Below, piece by piece: positions 1 through 6,518 of a stretch of 24,647 bases of DNA. The stretch comes from RGIG5612 sp045604025 (lineage in GTDB: Bacteria > Bacillota > Clostridia > Lachnospirales > Lachnospiraceae): positions 1 to 24,647 of the forward strand of contig JAZUNG010000095.1 of NCBI GenBank assembly GCA_045604025.1, written 5' to 3'. The translations under genes were made by a program, and so were the position numbers. Position 1 is the first letter of the stretch; each line of letters opens with the position of its first letter. The notes under the pieces were generated by a model that did no database searches, had not been told where the DNA came from, and saw nothing but the letters and a program-made list of their open reading frames with translations.

Positions 1-1005
1 GTCTCCGATAAGTATAAAGAGGACGTGGCCGGGGATTATGACGAGCCGGAATACACCTCCATGAAGATGAACGGTCAGGTCAAGCTGGCATGGGCCGGAC
101 TGTATTCCACAGACGCCAACAGTTCGTACTATTCGCTGACATCTCATGTCGGAAACGGCATAAATGTTTACAGCCCCACATGGTATTTCCTGGATGGAGC
201 GGACGGCACGGTCAAGATGCTGTCAGATGCGGATTATGTATCAGATGCACACGCGGACGGATATCAGGTCTGGGCACTGTTCAGTGACGAGGATTATGAC
301 AATGTTGAGTATGTGCTGACACATACCTCGCTCAGACATATAGTTGAGGATGCTGTCATAGCAGATATGCTGGAGAAGGGCATAGACGGTCTGAACGTGG
401 ACTTTGAGCGTATCATGAGCGCTTACGGAAATGATTTCATCCAGTTTATCAGAGAACTGTCGATCAGATGCCGCAAAGAAGGCCTGTTCCTGTCGGTAGA
501 CAACTATACGCCGTATGACTACAATGCATGCTATCATATCGAGGAACAGAGCAGACTCTGCGATTATGTGATCATCATGGCATATGATGACTATCTGGGT
601 ACCGGAGAGATCGGCCCGAACTCATCGCTTCCGTTTATCCGTGAAGCCATGGACCTGTCCATATCGAAGGTTGATGAGAGCAAGCTGGTATGCGCGCTGC
701 CGTTCTATTCCAGATTCTGGTTCAGAGATTCCGAAGGAGTCCTGAGCCGTACAGAATACACCATGCCCAATGCATGGGAGCTGCTTTCACAGGTAGGCGT
801 GGAAGCTTCCTGGGATGATGAGAGCGGAGTCTACTATGCCGAGTATGAAGTCGGAAGCAGGCACGCATATGCATGGGCAGAGGATGAAGATACTCTGAGA
901 GCCAAGCTGGATCTGGTCACCGGCAGCTATAACCTGGGAGGACTTGCCTTCTGGCAGCTGGGCCAGGAATACAATATCTGCTGGGAAGTTATCTCAGAGT
1001 ACTGA
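1..1005 (+). CDS. GH18-family glycosidase, YaaH/SleL-like (5' end outside window)
   Basis: The reading frame is open from the window edge, so only the C-terminal 334 residues are visible; the GTG at 25 is an internal codon, not a credible start. The GH18 signature DGLNVDFE lies at 385-408, and its final Glu (codon 406-408) would be the catalytic acid. Other GH18-like strands are MAYDDY and the late FWQLGQE segment, where Trp closes the barrel. Family knowledge: bacterial YaaH/SleL-type enzymes cleave N-acetylglucosamine-containing glycans such as peptidoglycan or spore cortex. The position ahead of tadA-SRP-dnaX mirrors yaaH in B. subtilis, which supports that subgroup, but the N-terminal LysM or anchor region that would decide it is missing. 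The substrate is therefore inferred. Confidence 0.85.
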   Translation, partial: VSDKYKEDVAGDYDEPEYTSMKMNGQVKLAWAGLYSTDANSSYYSLTSHVGNGINVYSPTWYFLDGADGTVKMLSDADYVSDAHADGYQVWALFSDEDYDNVEYVLTHTSLRHIVEDAVIADMLEKGIDGLNVDFERIMSAYGNDFIQFIRELSIRCRKEGLFLSVDNYTPYDYNACYHIEEQSRLCDYVIIMAYDDYLGTGEIGPNSSLPFIREAMDLSISKVDESKLVCALPFYSRFWFRDSEGVLSRTEYTMPNAWELLSQVGVEASWDDESGVYYAEYEVGSRHAYAWAEDEDTLRAKLDLVTGSYNLGGLAFWQLGQEYNICWEVISEY

Positions 1006-1036
1006 CAGACAAAGCACAGCTGAATAAACACATGAA

Positions 1037-1070
1037 CGGTGCGGGAGCCACATGTCTCCTGCACCGAATT
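1037..1070 (+). terminator. hairpin between GH18 gene and aroF, possible terminator
   Basis: An 11-bp stem (1037-1047 with 1056-1066, one G-T pair) closes an 8-nt loop. The sequence that follows, AATTATATAA, is AT-rich but is not a good T-run. It could be a weak intrinsic terminator for the GH18 gene or an mRNA-stabilising leader element of aroF. The intergenic space is only about 100 bp and I see no T-box or other riboswitch signature. Confidence 0.4.
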
Positions 1071-1107
1071 ATATAAATAACCAATTACTTTAAGGAGCAG
1101 TTTTAAG

Positions 1108-2115
1108 ATGATCGTTATTTTAAAAAAGGACCCCAAACAGGAACAGTATGACAATCTGATCCAGTGGCTGAAGAGCATGGATCTGGATATACATGAGAGC
1201 AAAGGCGCGGAGACACATATCCTGGGTCTGGTAGGAGATACATCCAAGGTTGATATCGACCTGATCATGGCATTGGATATCGTTGAAGATGTCAAACGTG
1301 TGCAGGAGCCTTACAAAAACGCCAACAGGAAGTTCCATCCGGAGGACTCTGTTATCACTGTCGGTGATGTGAAGGTCGGAGGCGGTACGTTCAATATCAT
1401 CGCCGGTCCCTGCTCTGTTGAGTCTGAGGAACAGATGTGTGAAGTCGCGCATGCTGTCAAGGCATCCGGGGCAACCCTCCTCAGGGGAGGCGCATTCAAA
1501 CCCAGAACATCTCCGTATTCATTCCAGGGACTCAGGGACGAAGGTCTGAAGCTCCTGAAGAAGGCAGGCGAGGAAAGCGGATTGCCCATCGTCACTGAGA
1601 TCATGGATCTCAGCCATCTGCCTCTGTTTGACGAGGTGGACGTGATCCAGGTCGGCGCAAGGAATATGCAGAACTTTGAGCTTCTCAAGGAACTGGGACA
1701 TATCAACAAGCCAATCCTTCTGAAGAGGGGTCTGGCAAATACTATCGAAGAGTGGCTCATGAGCGCAGAGTATATCATGGCGGGAGGAAATGAGCAGATC
1801 ATCCTCTGCGAGAGAGGCATCAGAACATTTGAGACTGCCACCAGAAACACCCTGGATCTCTCTGCCATTCCGGTACTCAAGAAGCTGACTCATCTGCCAG
1901 TCATCGTAGACCCCAGTCACGCAACCGGCAAGTCACAGCTCGTGCTTCCGATGGCAATAGCCGCAGCTGCAGCAGGAGCGGACGGACTAATGATCGAAGT
2001 GCACAATGATCCCGCTCACGCACTGTGCGACGGACCTCAGTCACTGACGCCGGACGCTTTCGACGAACTGGTGAAGGCAGTAAATGCAGTACTGCCTTAT
2101 GCATGCAAATACTGA
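1108..2115 (+). CDS. aroF: 3-deoxy-7-phosphoheptulonate (DAHP) synthase, type I-beta
   Basis: This enzyme condenses phosphoenolpyruvate and erythrose 4-phosphate, the first step of the shikimate pathway. Residues 1-70 form the small ferredoxin-like N-terminal domain found in Thermotoga/Bacillus-type enzymes and often used for feedback control by Tyr or Phe. The barrel follows, with GPCSVES at 100-106, RGGAFKPRTSPYSFQG near 126, LLKRG, CERGIRTFE and VDPSHATGK. At 335 residues the length is normal. The ATG at 1108 has AAGGAG at 1092-1097. The next gene, tyrA, starts 26 bp after the stop, so the pair probably forms one transcript directing carbon to tyrosine. Which amino acid inhibits it cannot be read from sequence. 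Confidence 0.95.
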   Translation: MIVILKKDPKQEQYDNLIQWLKSMDLDIHESKGAETHILGLVGDTSKVDIDLIMALDIVEDVKRVQEPYKNANRKFHPEDSVITVGDVKVGGGTFNIIAGPCSVESEEQMCEVAHAVKASGATLLRGGAFKPRTSPYSFQGLRDEGLKLLKKAGEESGLPIVTEIMDLSHLPLFDEVDVIQVGARNMQNFELLKELGHINKPILLKRGLANTIEEWLMSAEYIMAGGNEQIILCERGIRTFETATRNTLDLSAIPVLKKLTHLPVIVDPSHATGKSQLVLPMAIAAAAAGADGLMIEVHNDPAHALCDGPQSLTPDAFDELVKAVNAVLPYACKY

Positions 2116-2141
2116 ACATCTGATAAACCGGGGGAAGAGAT

Positions 2142-2987
2142 ATGAACATAGGTATCGCAGGACTGGGCCTGATAGGCGGAAGTTTCGCCAGAGCATTCAA
2201 ACATGATACAGAAGAGACTGTACTGGGTTATGACAGAACTCAGTCGGTGGTTTATGAGGCAAAGCTTCTGGAAGCTATTGACGGGGTGCTGGATGAAGAA
2301 AGAATGGGGATATGCGATTATATAATTGTATGCATGTACCCTGAAGCCAGCGTGAACTTCATAAAGAATAACTGCGACAGGTTCAAGAAGGGTGCCATCG
2401 TCATTGATGCATGTGGCGTCAAGCAGTATGTCTGTGACGAACTGATGCCACTCGCAAAGGAGAAGGGATTTACTTTTATAGGCGGACATCCCATGGCAGG
2501 CATGGAAAGAAGCGGTTTCGGCAATTCCACAGCCAGGATGTTCAACAATGCGTCCATGATACTGGTCCCTCCGGAAGATTGTCCGATAGAGGTTCTCGAA
2601 TCACTGAAGAAGTTCTGGGGTTCTATCGGGTTTACCAATATTGAATTCACTACTGCCGGAAACCATGACCGGGTGATAGCATACACATCCCAGCTGGCAC
2701 ATATTGCCTCCAGCGCTTACATAAAGAGTCCTACCGCTCTTGACCATAAGGGATTTTCAGCAGGCAGCTACAAGGATCTGACCAGAGTAGCGCGTCTGAA
2801 TGAGACCATGTGGACTGAGCTGTTTCTGGAAAACAGGGACTATCTGCTGGCAGAGACGGAAGGTCTGATCGAACGGCTGAATGAATATGCTGATGCCCTG
2901 AGGGCAAATGACGCTGAGACTCTGAAGCGGCTTCTGAAGGAAGGCCGTGAACAGAAGGAAAAGGCAGATATCAACGATCTGAAATAA
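2142..2987 (+). CDS. tyrA: prephenate dehydrogenase
   Basis: It oxidatively decarboxylates prephenate to 4-hydroxyphenylpyruvate with NAD(P)+, the committed step to tyrosine. The N-terminal Rossmann motif GLGLIGG lies at residues 7-13, and GGHPMAGMERSGF (His116) and HDRVIAYTSQLAH (His175, His187) carry the family's substrate-binding and catalytic positions. The 281 residues fit a stand-alone TyrA without chorismate mutase and without a clear C-terminal ACT domain, so feedback control may reside in the aroF product. GGGGGAAGAG just upstream serves as ribosome binding site. tadA begins one base after the stop. Confidence 0.95.
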   Translation: MNIGIAGLGLIGGSFARAFKHDTEETVLGYDRTQSVVYEAKLLEAIDGVLDEERMGICDYIIVCMYPEASVNFIKNNCDRFKKGAIVIDACGVKQYVCDELMPLAKEKGFTFIGGHPMAGMERSGFGNSTARMFNNASMILVPPEDCPIEVLESLKKFWGSIGFTNIEFTTAGNHDRVIAYTSQLAHIASSAYIKSPTALDHKGFSAGSYKDLTRVARLNETMWTELFLENRDYLLAETEGLIERLNEYADALRANDAETLKRLLKEGREQKEKADINDLK

Positions 2988-2988
2988 T

Positions 2989-3492
2989 ATGACATATACC
3001 CGTGAAGAAAAATTCATGAACGAGGCCATCAAGGAGGCCAGAAAAGGCGCGGCCAGAGGGGAAGTCCCCATTGGCTGCGTCATAGTCATGGACGATCAGA
3101 TCATCGGTCGCGGCTATAACCGCAGAAAAACAGATCATACCACGCTGGCACATGCGGAGATCTATGCTATTAAAAAGGCCTGCAAGGCTGTCGGAGACTG
3201 GCGACTGGACGGAGCGGAGATGTATGTCACTCTGGAGCCCTGTCAGATGTGCTCAGGGGCTATCATTCAGGGCCGCATCAAAAAGCTCTATATAGGTGCC
3301 ATGAACCCCAAGGCAGGCTGCGCCGGAAGTCTCATAAACATATTCGAGGTTCCCGGATTCAATCATTATGTGGAGATCACTTATGGGGTGCTTCAGGAAA
3401 AATGTTCAGCCATGCTGACAGAGTTCTTTAAGGAACTGAGGATCCGTCTGAAGGCAGAGAAGGATCCGGGCAAAGCAGAAGCAGAGGAATGA
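2989..3492 (+). CDS. tadA: tRNA-specific adenosine deaminase
   Basis: TadA deaminates A34 to inosine in the anticodon of tRNA-Arg(ACG). The zinc deaminase motifs are clear: HAE at residues 55-57 (His ligand and catalytic Glu) and PCQMC at 84-88 (two Cys ligands). At 167 residues the length is typical, with a short charged tail. The ATG lies one base after the tyrA stop and no good Shine-Dalgarno site is close by, so translational coupling to tyrA is likely. tadA directly before the SRP RNA gene and dnaX is a conserved order in Bacillota. Confidence 0.96.
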   Translation: MTYTREEKFMNEAIKEARKGAARGEVPIGCVIVMDDQIIGRGYNRRKTDHTTLAHAEIYAIKKACKAVGDWRLDGAEMYVTLEPCQMCSGAIIQGRIKKLYIGAMNPKAGCAGSLINIFEVPGFNHYVEITYGVLQEKCSAMLTEFFKELRIRLKAEKDPGKAEAEE

Positions 3493-3511
3493 TCCATATC
3501 TGCGCTGCTGC

Positions 3512-3540
3512 TTGACATGCAGGTGATGGTCAATTATAAT
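3512..3540 (+). promoter_or_regulatory. consensus sigma-A promoter of the SRP RNA gene
   Basis: TTGACA at 3512-3517 and TATAAT at 3535-3540 are both perfect hexamers with an optimal 17-bp spacer. Transcription would start near 3547, about 10 bases before the SRP RNA terminal helix. A strong unregulated promoter suits a highly expressed stable RNA. Confidence 0.93.
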
Positions 3541-3556
3541 TCTATAGCATTTTAAA

Positions 3557-3691
3557 TCGGTCTTTTGGACAGTTCGTCGGGGTCCAATGCAACAGGAATC
3601 CACGAACCGTGTCAGGTCGGGGACGAAGCAGCACTAAGAGGAACCTTCTGTGTGACGTTGGAAAGCCCTGGCGAGCTGTCCCAAGGGCCGG
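3557..3691 (+). ncRNA. ffs: signal recognition particle RNA, small (4.5S-like) type
   Basis: The conserved Ffh-binding hairpin reads CAGGTC at 3613-3618, tetraloop GGGA at 3620-3623 and GAAGCAGC at 3625-3632, matching the bacterial SRP domain IV core. The ends form a terminal helix of about 19 bp: 3558-3576 pairs with 3672-3690, allowing G-U pairs. A run TTTTCTTT follows at once (3692-3699), so the terminal helix probably doubles as the terminator. At about 135 nt there is no room for the Alu domain of the long Bacillus-type RNA. The exact 5' end is set by the promoter and any processing. This RNA and Ffh deliver ribosomes making membrane proteins to the translocon. Confidence 0.93.
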
Positions 3692-3741
3692 TTTTCTTTA
3701 TTCCGGACCCAAATAAACCCCTGATTTTCAAACTCAAAATG

Positions 3742-3770
3742 TTGATATCAAACACCTGATATGTTACTAT
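3742..3770 (+). promoter_or_regulatory. likely promoter of dnaX-ybaB-recR
   Basis: TTGATA at 3742-3747 and TACTAT at 3765-3770 are separated by 17 bp and lie about 76 bp before the dnaX ATG. The spacer contains the 5' arm of the terminator hairpin at 3750-3798. A transcript starting near 3777 would lack that arm and so escape the terminator. The -35 region sits in a perfect palindrome TTGATATCAA (3742-3751). Confidence 0.65.
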
Positions 3771-3798
3771 ATATAGTGACTTTTTGTCAGGTGTTTTT
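3750..3798 (+). terminator. rho-independent terminator between SRP RNA and dnaX
   Basis: A perfect 10-bp stem pairs AAACACCTGA (3750-3759) with TCAGGTGTTT (3787-3796), and the T-run extends to 3798. The long loop holds a second small hairpin (GTTACT with AGTGAC). It would stop read-through from the strong SRP RNA promoter. Confidence 0.75.
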
Positions 3799-3845
3799 GT
3801 TATACCCGAAAATGACAGGAAATAGCTTTGAAGGAGCCCAAAAGT

Positions 3846-5570
3846 ATGTCATACATGGCCTTATACCGGAAATTCAGACCGCAGACCTTCGCACAGGTCA
3901 AAGGCCAGGACCACGTAGTCCGCACTCTGAAAAATCAGATCAGAAATAACCGAATAGGTCATGCGTATCTTTTTACCGGAACCCGTGGTACCGGTAAGAC
4001 CAGTGTCGCCAAGCTGTTTGCCAGGGCGATCAACTGCATGTCACCTGTGGATGGAGAGCCCTGCAACTGCTGCGAGGCATGTCTGGCTGCTGCCAGAGAT
4101 TCATTCATGGATATCGTGGAAGTCGATGCTGCGTCCAATACCAGCGTCGACGATATCAGACGTATCATTGACGAGATCCAGTATACTCCTGTAAAAGGCA
4201 GATATAAGGTTTATATCATAGACGAGGCTCATATGCTCTCAGGTTCTGCGTTCAATGCGTTCCTGAAGACTCTTGAGGAGCCTCCTTCCTATGCGGTCTT
4301 TATCCTTGCGACCACAGAACCTCACAAGCTTCCCATAACTATTCTCTCAAGATGCCAGAGATATGATTTCCATCGTATCAGCAACGAGACTATCGCTGCC
4401 AATCTGGCAGAGATGACTGCCAAAGAAGGCGTGGAGGCAGAGGAGAAGGCACTGGAGTATATCGCGCGTATGGGCGACGGTTCCATGCGTGACTCCATCA
4501 GTCTTCTGGATAAATGCATTGCATTCAACCTGGGAGACAGACTGACATATGACAATGTCCTGACCACGTTGGGTGTAGTAGATACCGAGGTGTTTTCAAG
4601 GATATTCCGCGCTGTGTATTCAGGAGACGCAACCACTGCCCTCAAGGAACTGGAACATGCGGTTAATGAGGGCAAAGATATCAGTCAGTTCGTAAGTGAT
4701 TTCGTCTGGTATCTCAGAAACCTGCTCATAGTCAATGTGAGCGGCGGAGGCGGAGAAGACCTGCTGGGTATATCCGAAGAGAACATGCAGACCCTGAGGC
4801 AGGATGCACAGACTGCAGATGCCGCAACGCTGATGCGCTATATCAGGATCCAGTCAGAACTCCTGAACAATATCAGGTATTCACCGGTCAAGCAGATCCT
4901 GGTTGAGGTGTCATTCGTAAAACTGGCAAAGCCTCAGATGGAACTGGACGGTGAGGCCGTTGCGGACAGACTGAGACAGCTGGAGCGTGGCGCAGTTCGT
5001 GCCCAGACAGCACCTGCACCGCAGAGCACTCCACAGGGCGCAGCGCAGCCCGCCAAACCGCAGGCTCCTGTACCGGAGTCCGTTAGCAGGCTGTACGCAC
5101 CGGAACCGGAGCAGGTCCGGAATGTTCCAGAGACAGGCAGCGCTCCCGAGGTATGGGAGATGGATCTGAATGATCTGGATGAGCCTGACAGAGATGCCGG
5201 ACCTGTACCTGTCCAGTCACAGGCTGCAAAAGCCGGTGGGAATATCTGCAGCAGCTGGAATGATATAATATCTGCTGTATCCGGCATGCGTCTTCGTACT
5301 GCTCTCAGAAAGGCGGTTCCCGGAGAAGAGACAGATACAACAGTAAGCGTGTTTGTATCCAGTGACGTCAGCTACGGAACGATCAGAGACGAAGCGAAAG
5401 AACTGGAGCAGGCCATCCGAAAGGTAACCGGAAAAACAGTCAGCGTGGCTGTCAGAAAAGACGGTGGCAGCGCGCAGACACAGACAGCACAGAGCAGTAC
5501 AGGAAACACAGCATTTCCCGAGGATCTGCTTAAGAATATTCATTTCGATATAGGAACGGAGGAAAGATAA
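3846..5570 (+). CDS. dnaX: DNA polymerase III subunit gamma/tau
   Basis: DnaX is the clamp-loader ATPase and tau organiser of the replisome. Walker A GTRGTGKTS lies at residues 45-53, the zinc-module cysteines are C64, C73, C76 and C79, Walker B IIDEAH is at 124-129 and the sensor segment ATTEPHKLP follows. Domain III continues to about residue 365. An Ala/Pro/Gln-rich linker and a small C-terminal folded segment complete a tau-length protein of 574 residues. The ATG at 3846 is chosen because AAGGAG (3831-3836) sits 9 bases upstream and the resulting MSYMALYRKFRP matches the family N-terminus. ybaB starts one base after the stop. Confidence 0.97.
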   Translation: MSYMALYRKFRPQTFAQVKGQDHVVRTLKNQIRNNRIGHAYLFTGTRGTGKTSVAKLFARAINCMSPVDGEPCNCCEACLAAARDSFMDIVEVDAASNTSVDDIRRIIDEIQYTPVKGRYKVYIIDEAHMLSGSAFNAFLKTLEEPPSYAVFILATTEPHKLPITILSRCQRYDFHRISNETIAANLAEMTAKEGVEAEEKALEYIARMGDGSMRDSISLLDKCIAFNLGDRLTYDNVLTTLGVVDTEVFSRIFRAVYSGDATTALKELEHAVNEGKDISQFVSDFVWYLRNLLIVNVSGGGGEDLLGISEENMQTLRQDAQTADAATLMRYIRIQSELLNNIRYSPVKQILVEVSFVKLAKPQMELDGEAVADRLRQLERGAVRAQTAPAPQSTPQGAAQPAKPQAPVPESVSRLYAPEPEQVRNVPETGSAPEVWEMDLNDLDEPDRDAGPVPVQSQAAKAGGNICSSWNDIISAVSGMRLRTALRKAVPGEETDTTVSVFVSSDVSYGTIRDEAKELEQAIRKVTGKTVSVAVRKDGGSAQTQTAQSSTGNTAFPEDLLKNIHFDIGTEER

Positions 5571-5571
5571 A

Positions 5572-5934
5572 TTGGCTAAAGGAAAAGGCGGCTACGGCGG
5601 AGGATTTGGCGGCGGTATGCCGGGCAACATGAACAACCTGCTCAAGCAGGCACAGAAGATGCAGCGTCAGATGGAAGAGGCTCAGGCAGCGCTTGAAGAA
5701 GAAGTTGTCAGCGCTACTGCGGGCGGCGGGGCCATAGAGGTGTCTGTATCAGGCAAGAAGATACTGACCGATATCAAGATCGATAAAGACGTGGTGGATC
5801 CCGATGATGTTGAAATGCTTCAGGATCTGATCATGGCAGCGGTAAATGAGGCGCTCAGAAAGGTTGATGAACTGTCTGAGGAGAGAATGTCCAAATTTAC
5901 CGGAGGAGCAGGCGGATTAAATGGATTATTTTAG
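5572..5934 (+). CDS. YbaB/EbfC family nucleoid-associated protein
   Basis: This is a small DNA-binding protein of the YbaB/EbfC family, dimeric in characterised members. After a Gly-rich start (MAKGKGGYGGGFGGG) the family core follows: MNNLLKQAQKMQRQMEEAQ, then GGGAIEVSVSGKK and the helix ending in DELSEERM. At 120 residues the length is usual. The start is TTG at 5572, one base after the dnaX stop, served by GGAGG in the dnaX tail. Its last 14 bp overlap recR. The dnaX-ybaB-recR block is widely conserved, and the family is linked by context to replication and repair although its precise role is unsettled. Confidence 0.93.
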   Translation: MAKGKGGYGGGFGGGMPGNMNNLLKQAQKMQRQMEEAQAALEEEVVSATAGGGAIEVSVSGKKILTDIKIDKDVVDPDDVEMLQDLIMAAVNEALRKVDELSEERMSKFTGGAGGLNGLF

Positions 5935-6517
5935 TAATCATATTTCCAGGCTGATAGGTGAACTGTCACAGCTGCCGGGCATAGGTCCCAAGACGGCAGC
6001 CAGACTGGCATTCCATATTATAGACATGCCTGAAGAAGAGGTAGAGGCTCTGGCATCATCCATAGTGGATGCAAAGAAGAATATCCGCTACTGCAAGACC
6101 TGCTTTACCATCACAGATGAGGACGAGTGTCCTATCTGCAGGAGCAAGACCAGAGATCATTCCACTATAATGGTTGTCGAGACGACCAGAGATCTGGCTG
6201 CTTATGAGAAGACAGGAAAGTATGACGGAGTATATCATGTGCTGGGAGGCGCGATATCACCCATGTTGGGCATCGGCCCTTCGGATATCCGACTGAAAGA
6301 GCTTGTTGAGCGTCTCAGAGGAGATGTGAAAGAAGTTATAGTGGCGACCAACTCTTCGCTGGAGGGCGAGACCACTGCAATGTATATAAGCAAACTGATC
6401 AGATCTTCAGGCATCAAGGTCAGCCGTATTGCCAGCGGTGTACCGGTAGGCGGAGATCTGGAATGTATAGACGAAGTAACATTATTAAGAGCACTTGACG
6501 GAAGAGTGGAGATTTAG
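5921..6517 (+). CDS. recR: recombination mediator protein RecR
   Basis: RecR works with RecO and RecF to load RecA at gaps during recombinational repair. The helix-hairpin-helix LPGIGPKTAARLAF is at residues 18-31, the zinc finger uses C58, C61, C70 and C73, and the Toprim domain begins around MVVETTRDL (84-92) and includes ATNSSLEGE. At 198 residues it is full length. The ATG at 5921 overlaps the end of the ybaB-family gene, implying translational coupling. The following giant gene starts one base after the stop. Confidence 0.97.
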   Translation: MDYFSNHISRLIGELSQLPGIGPKTAARLAFHIIDMPEEEVEALASSIVDAKKNIRYCKTCFTITDEDECPICRSKTRDHSTIMVVETTRDLAAYEKTGKYDGVYHVLGGAISPMLGIGPSDIRLKELVERLRGDVKEVIVATNSSLEGETTAMYISKLIRSSGIKVSRIASGVPVGGDLECIDEVTLLRALDGRVEI

Positions 6518-6518
6518 T

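Noticed and set aside
1006..1107. T-box or amino-acid riboswitch ahead of aroF
   Set aside because: The region is about 100 bp with one simple hairpin and no T-box core or specifier structure.
3565..3759. Short plus-strand frame across the SRP RNA
   Set aside because: The sequence is explained by the SRP RNA hairpin, its terminal helix and the terminator.
3828..3845. Upstream TTG start for dnaX
   Set aside because: The extra codons contain the Shine-Dalgarno site AAGGAG, and the ATG at 3846 gives the family-typical N-terminus.
4990..5160. Programmed frameshift in dnaX to make a gamma form
   Set aside because: I saw no A-rich slippery heptamer with a downstream hairpin in the Ala/Pro linker; a single tau-length product is the simpler reading.
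6495..6518. Upstream TTG start for the giant gene, inside recR
   Set aside because: The ATG at 6519, one base after the recR stop, begins a plausible helical domain, and the extra eight codons add nothing recognisable.
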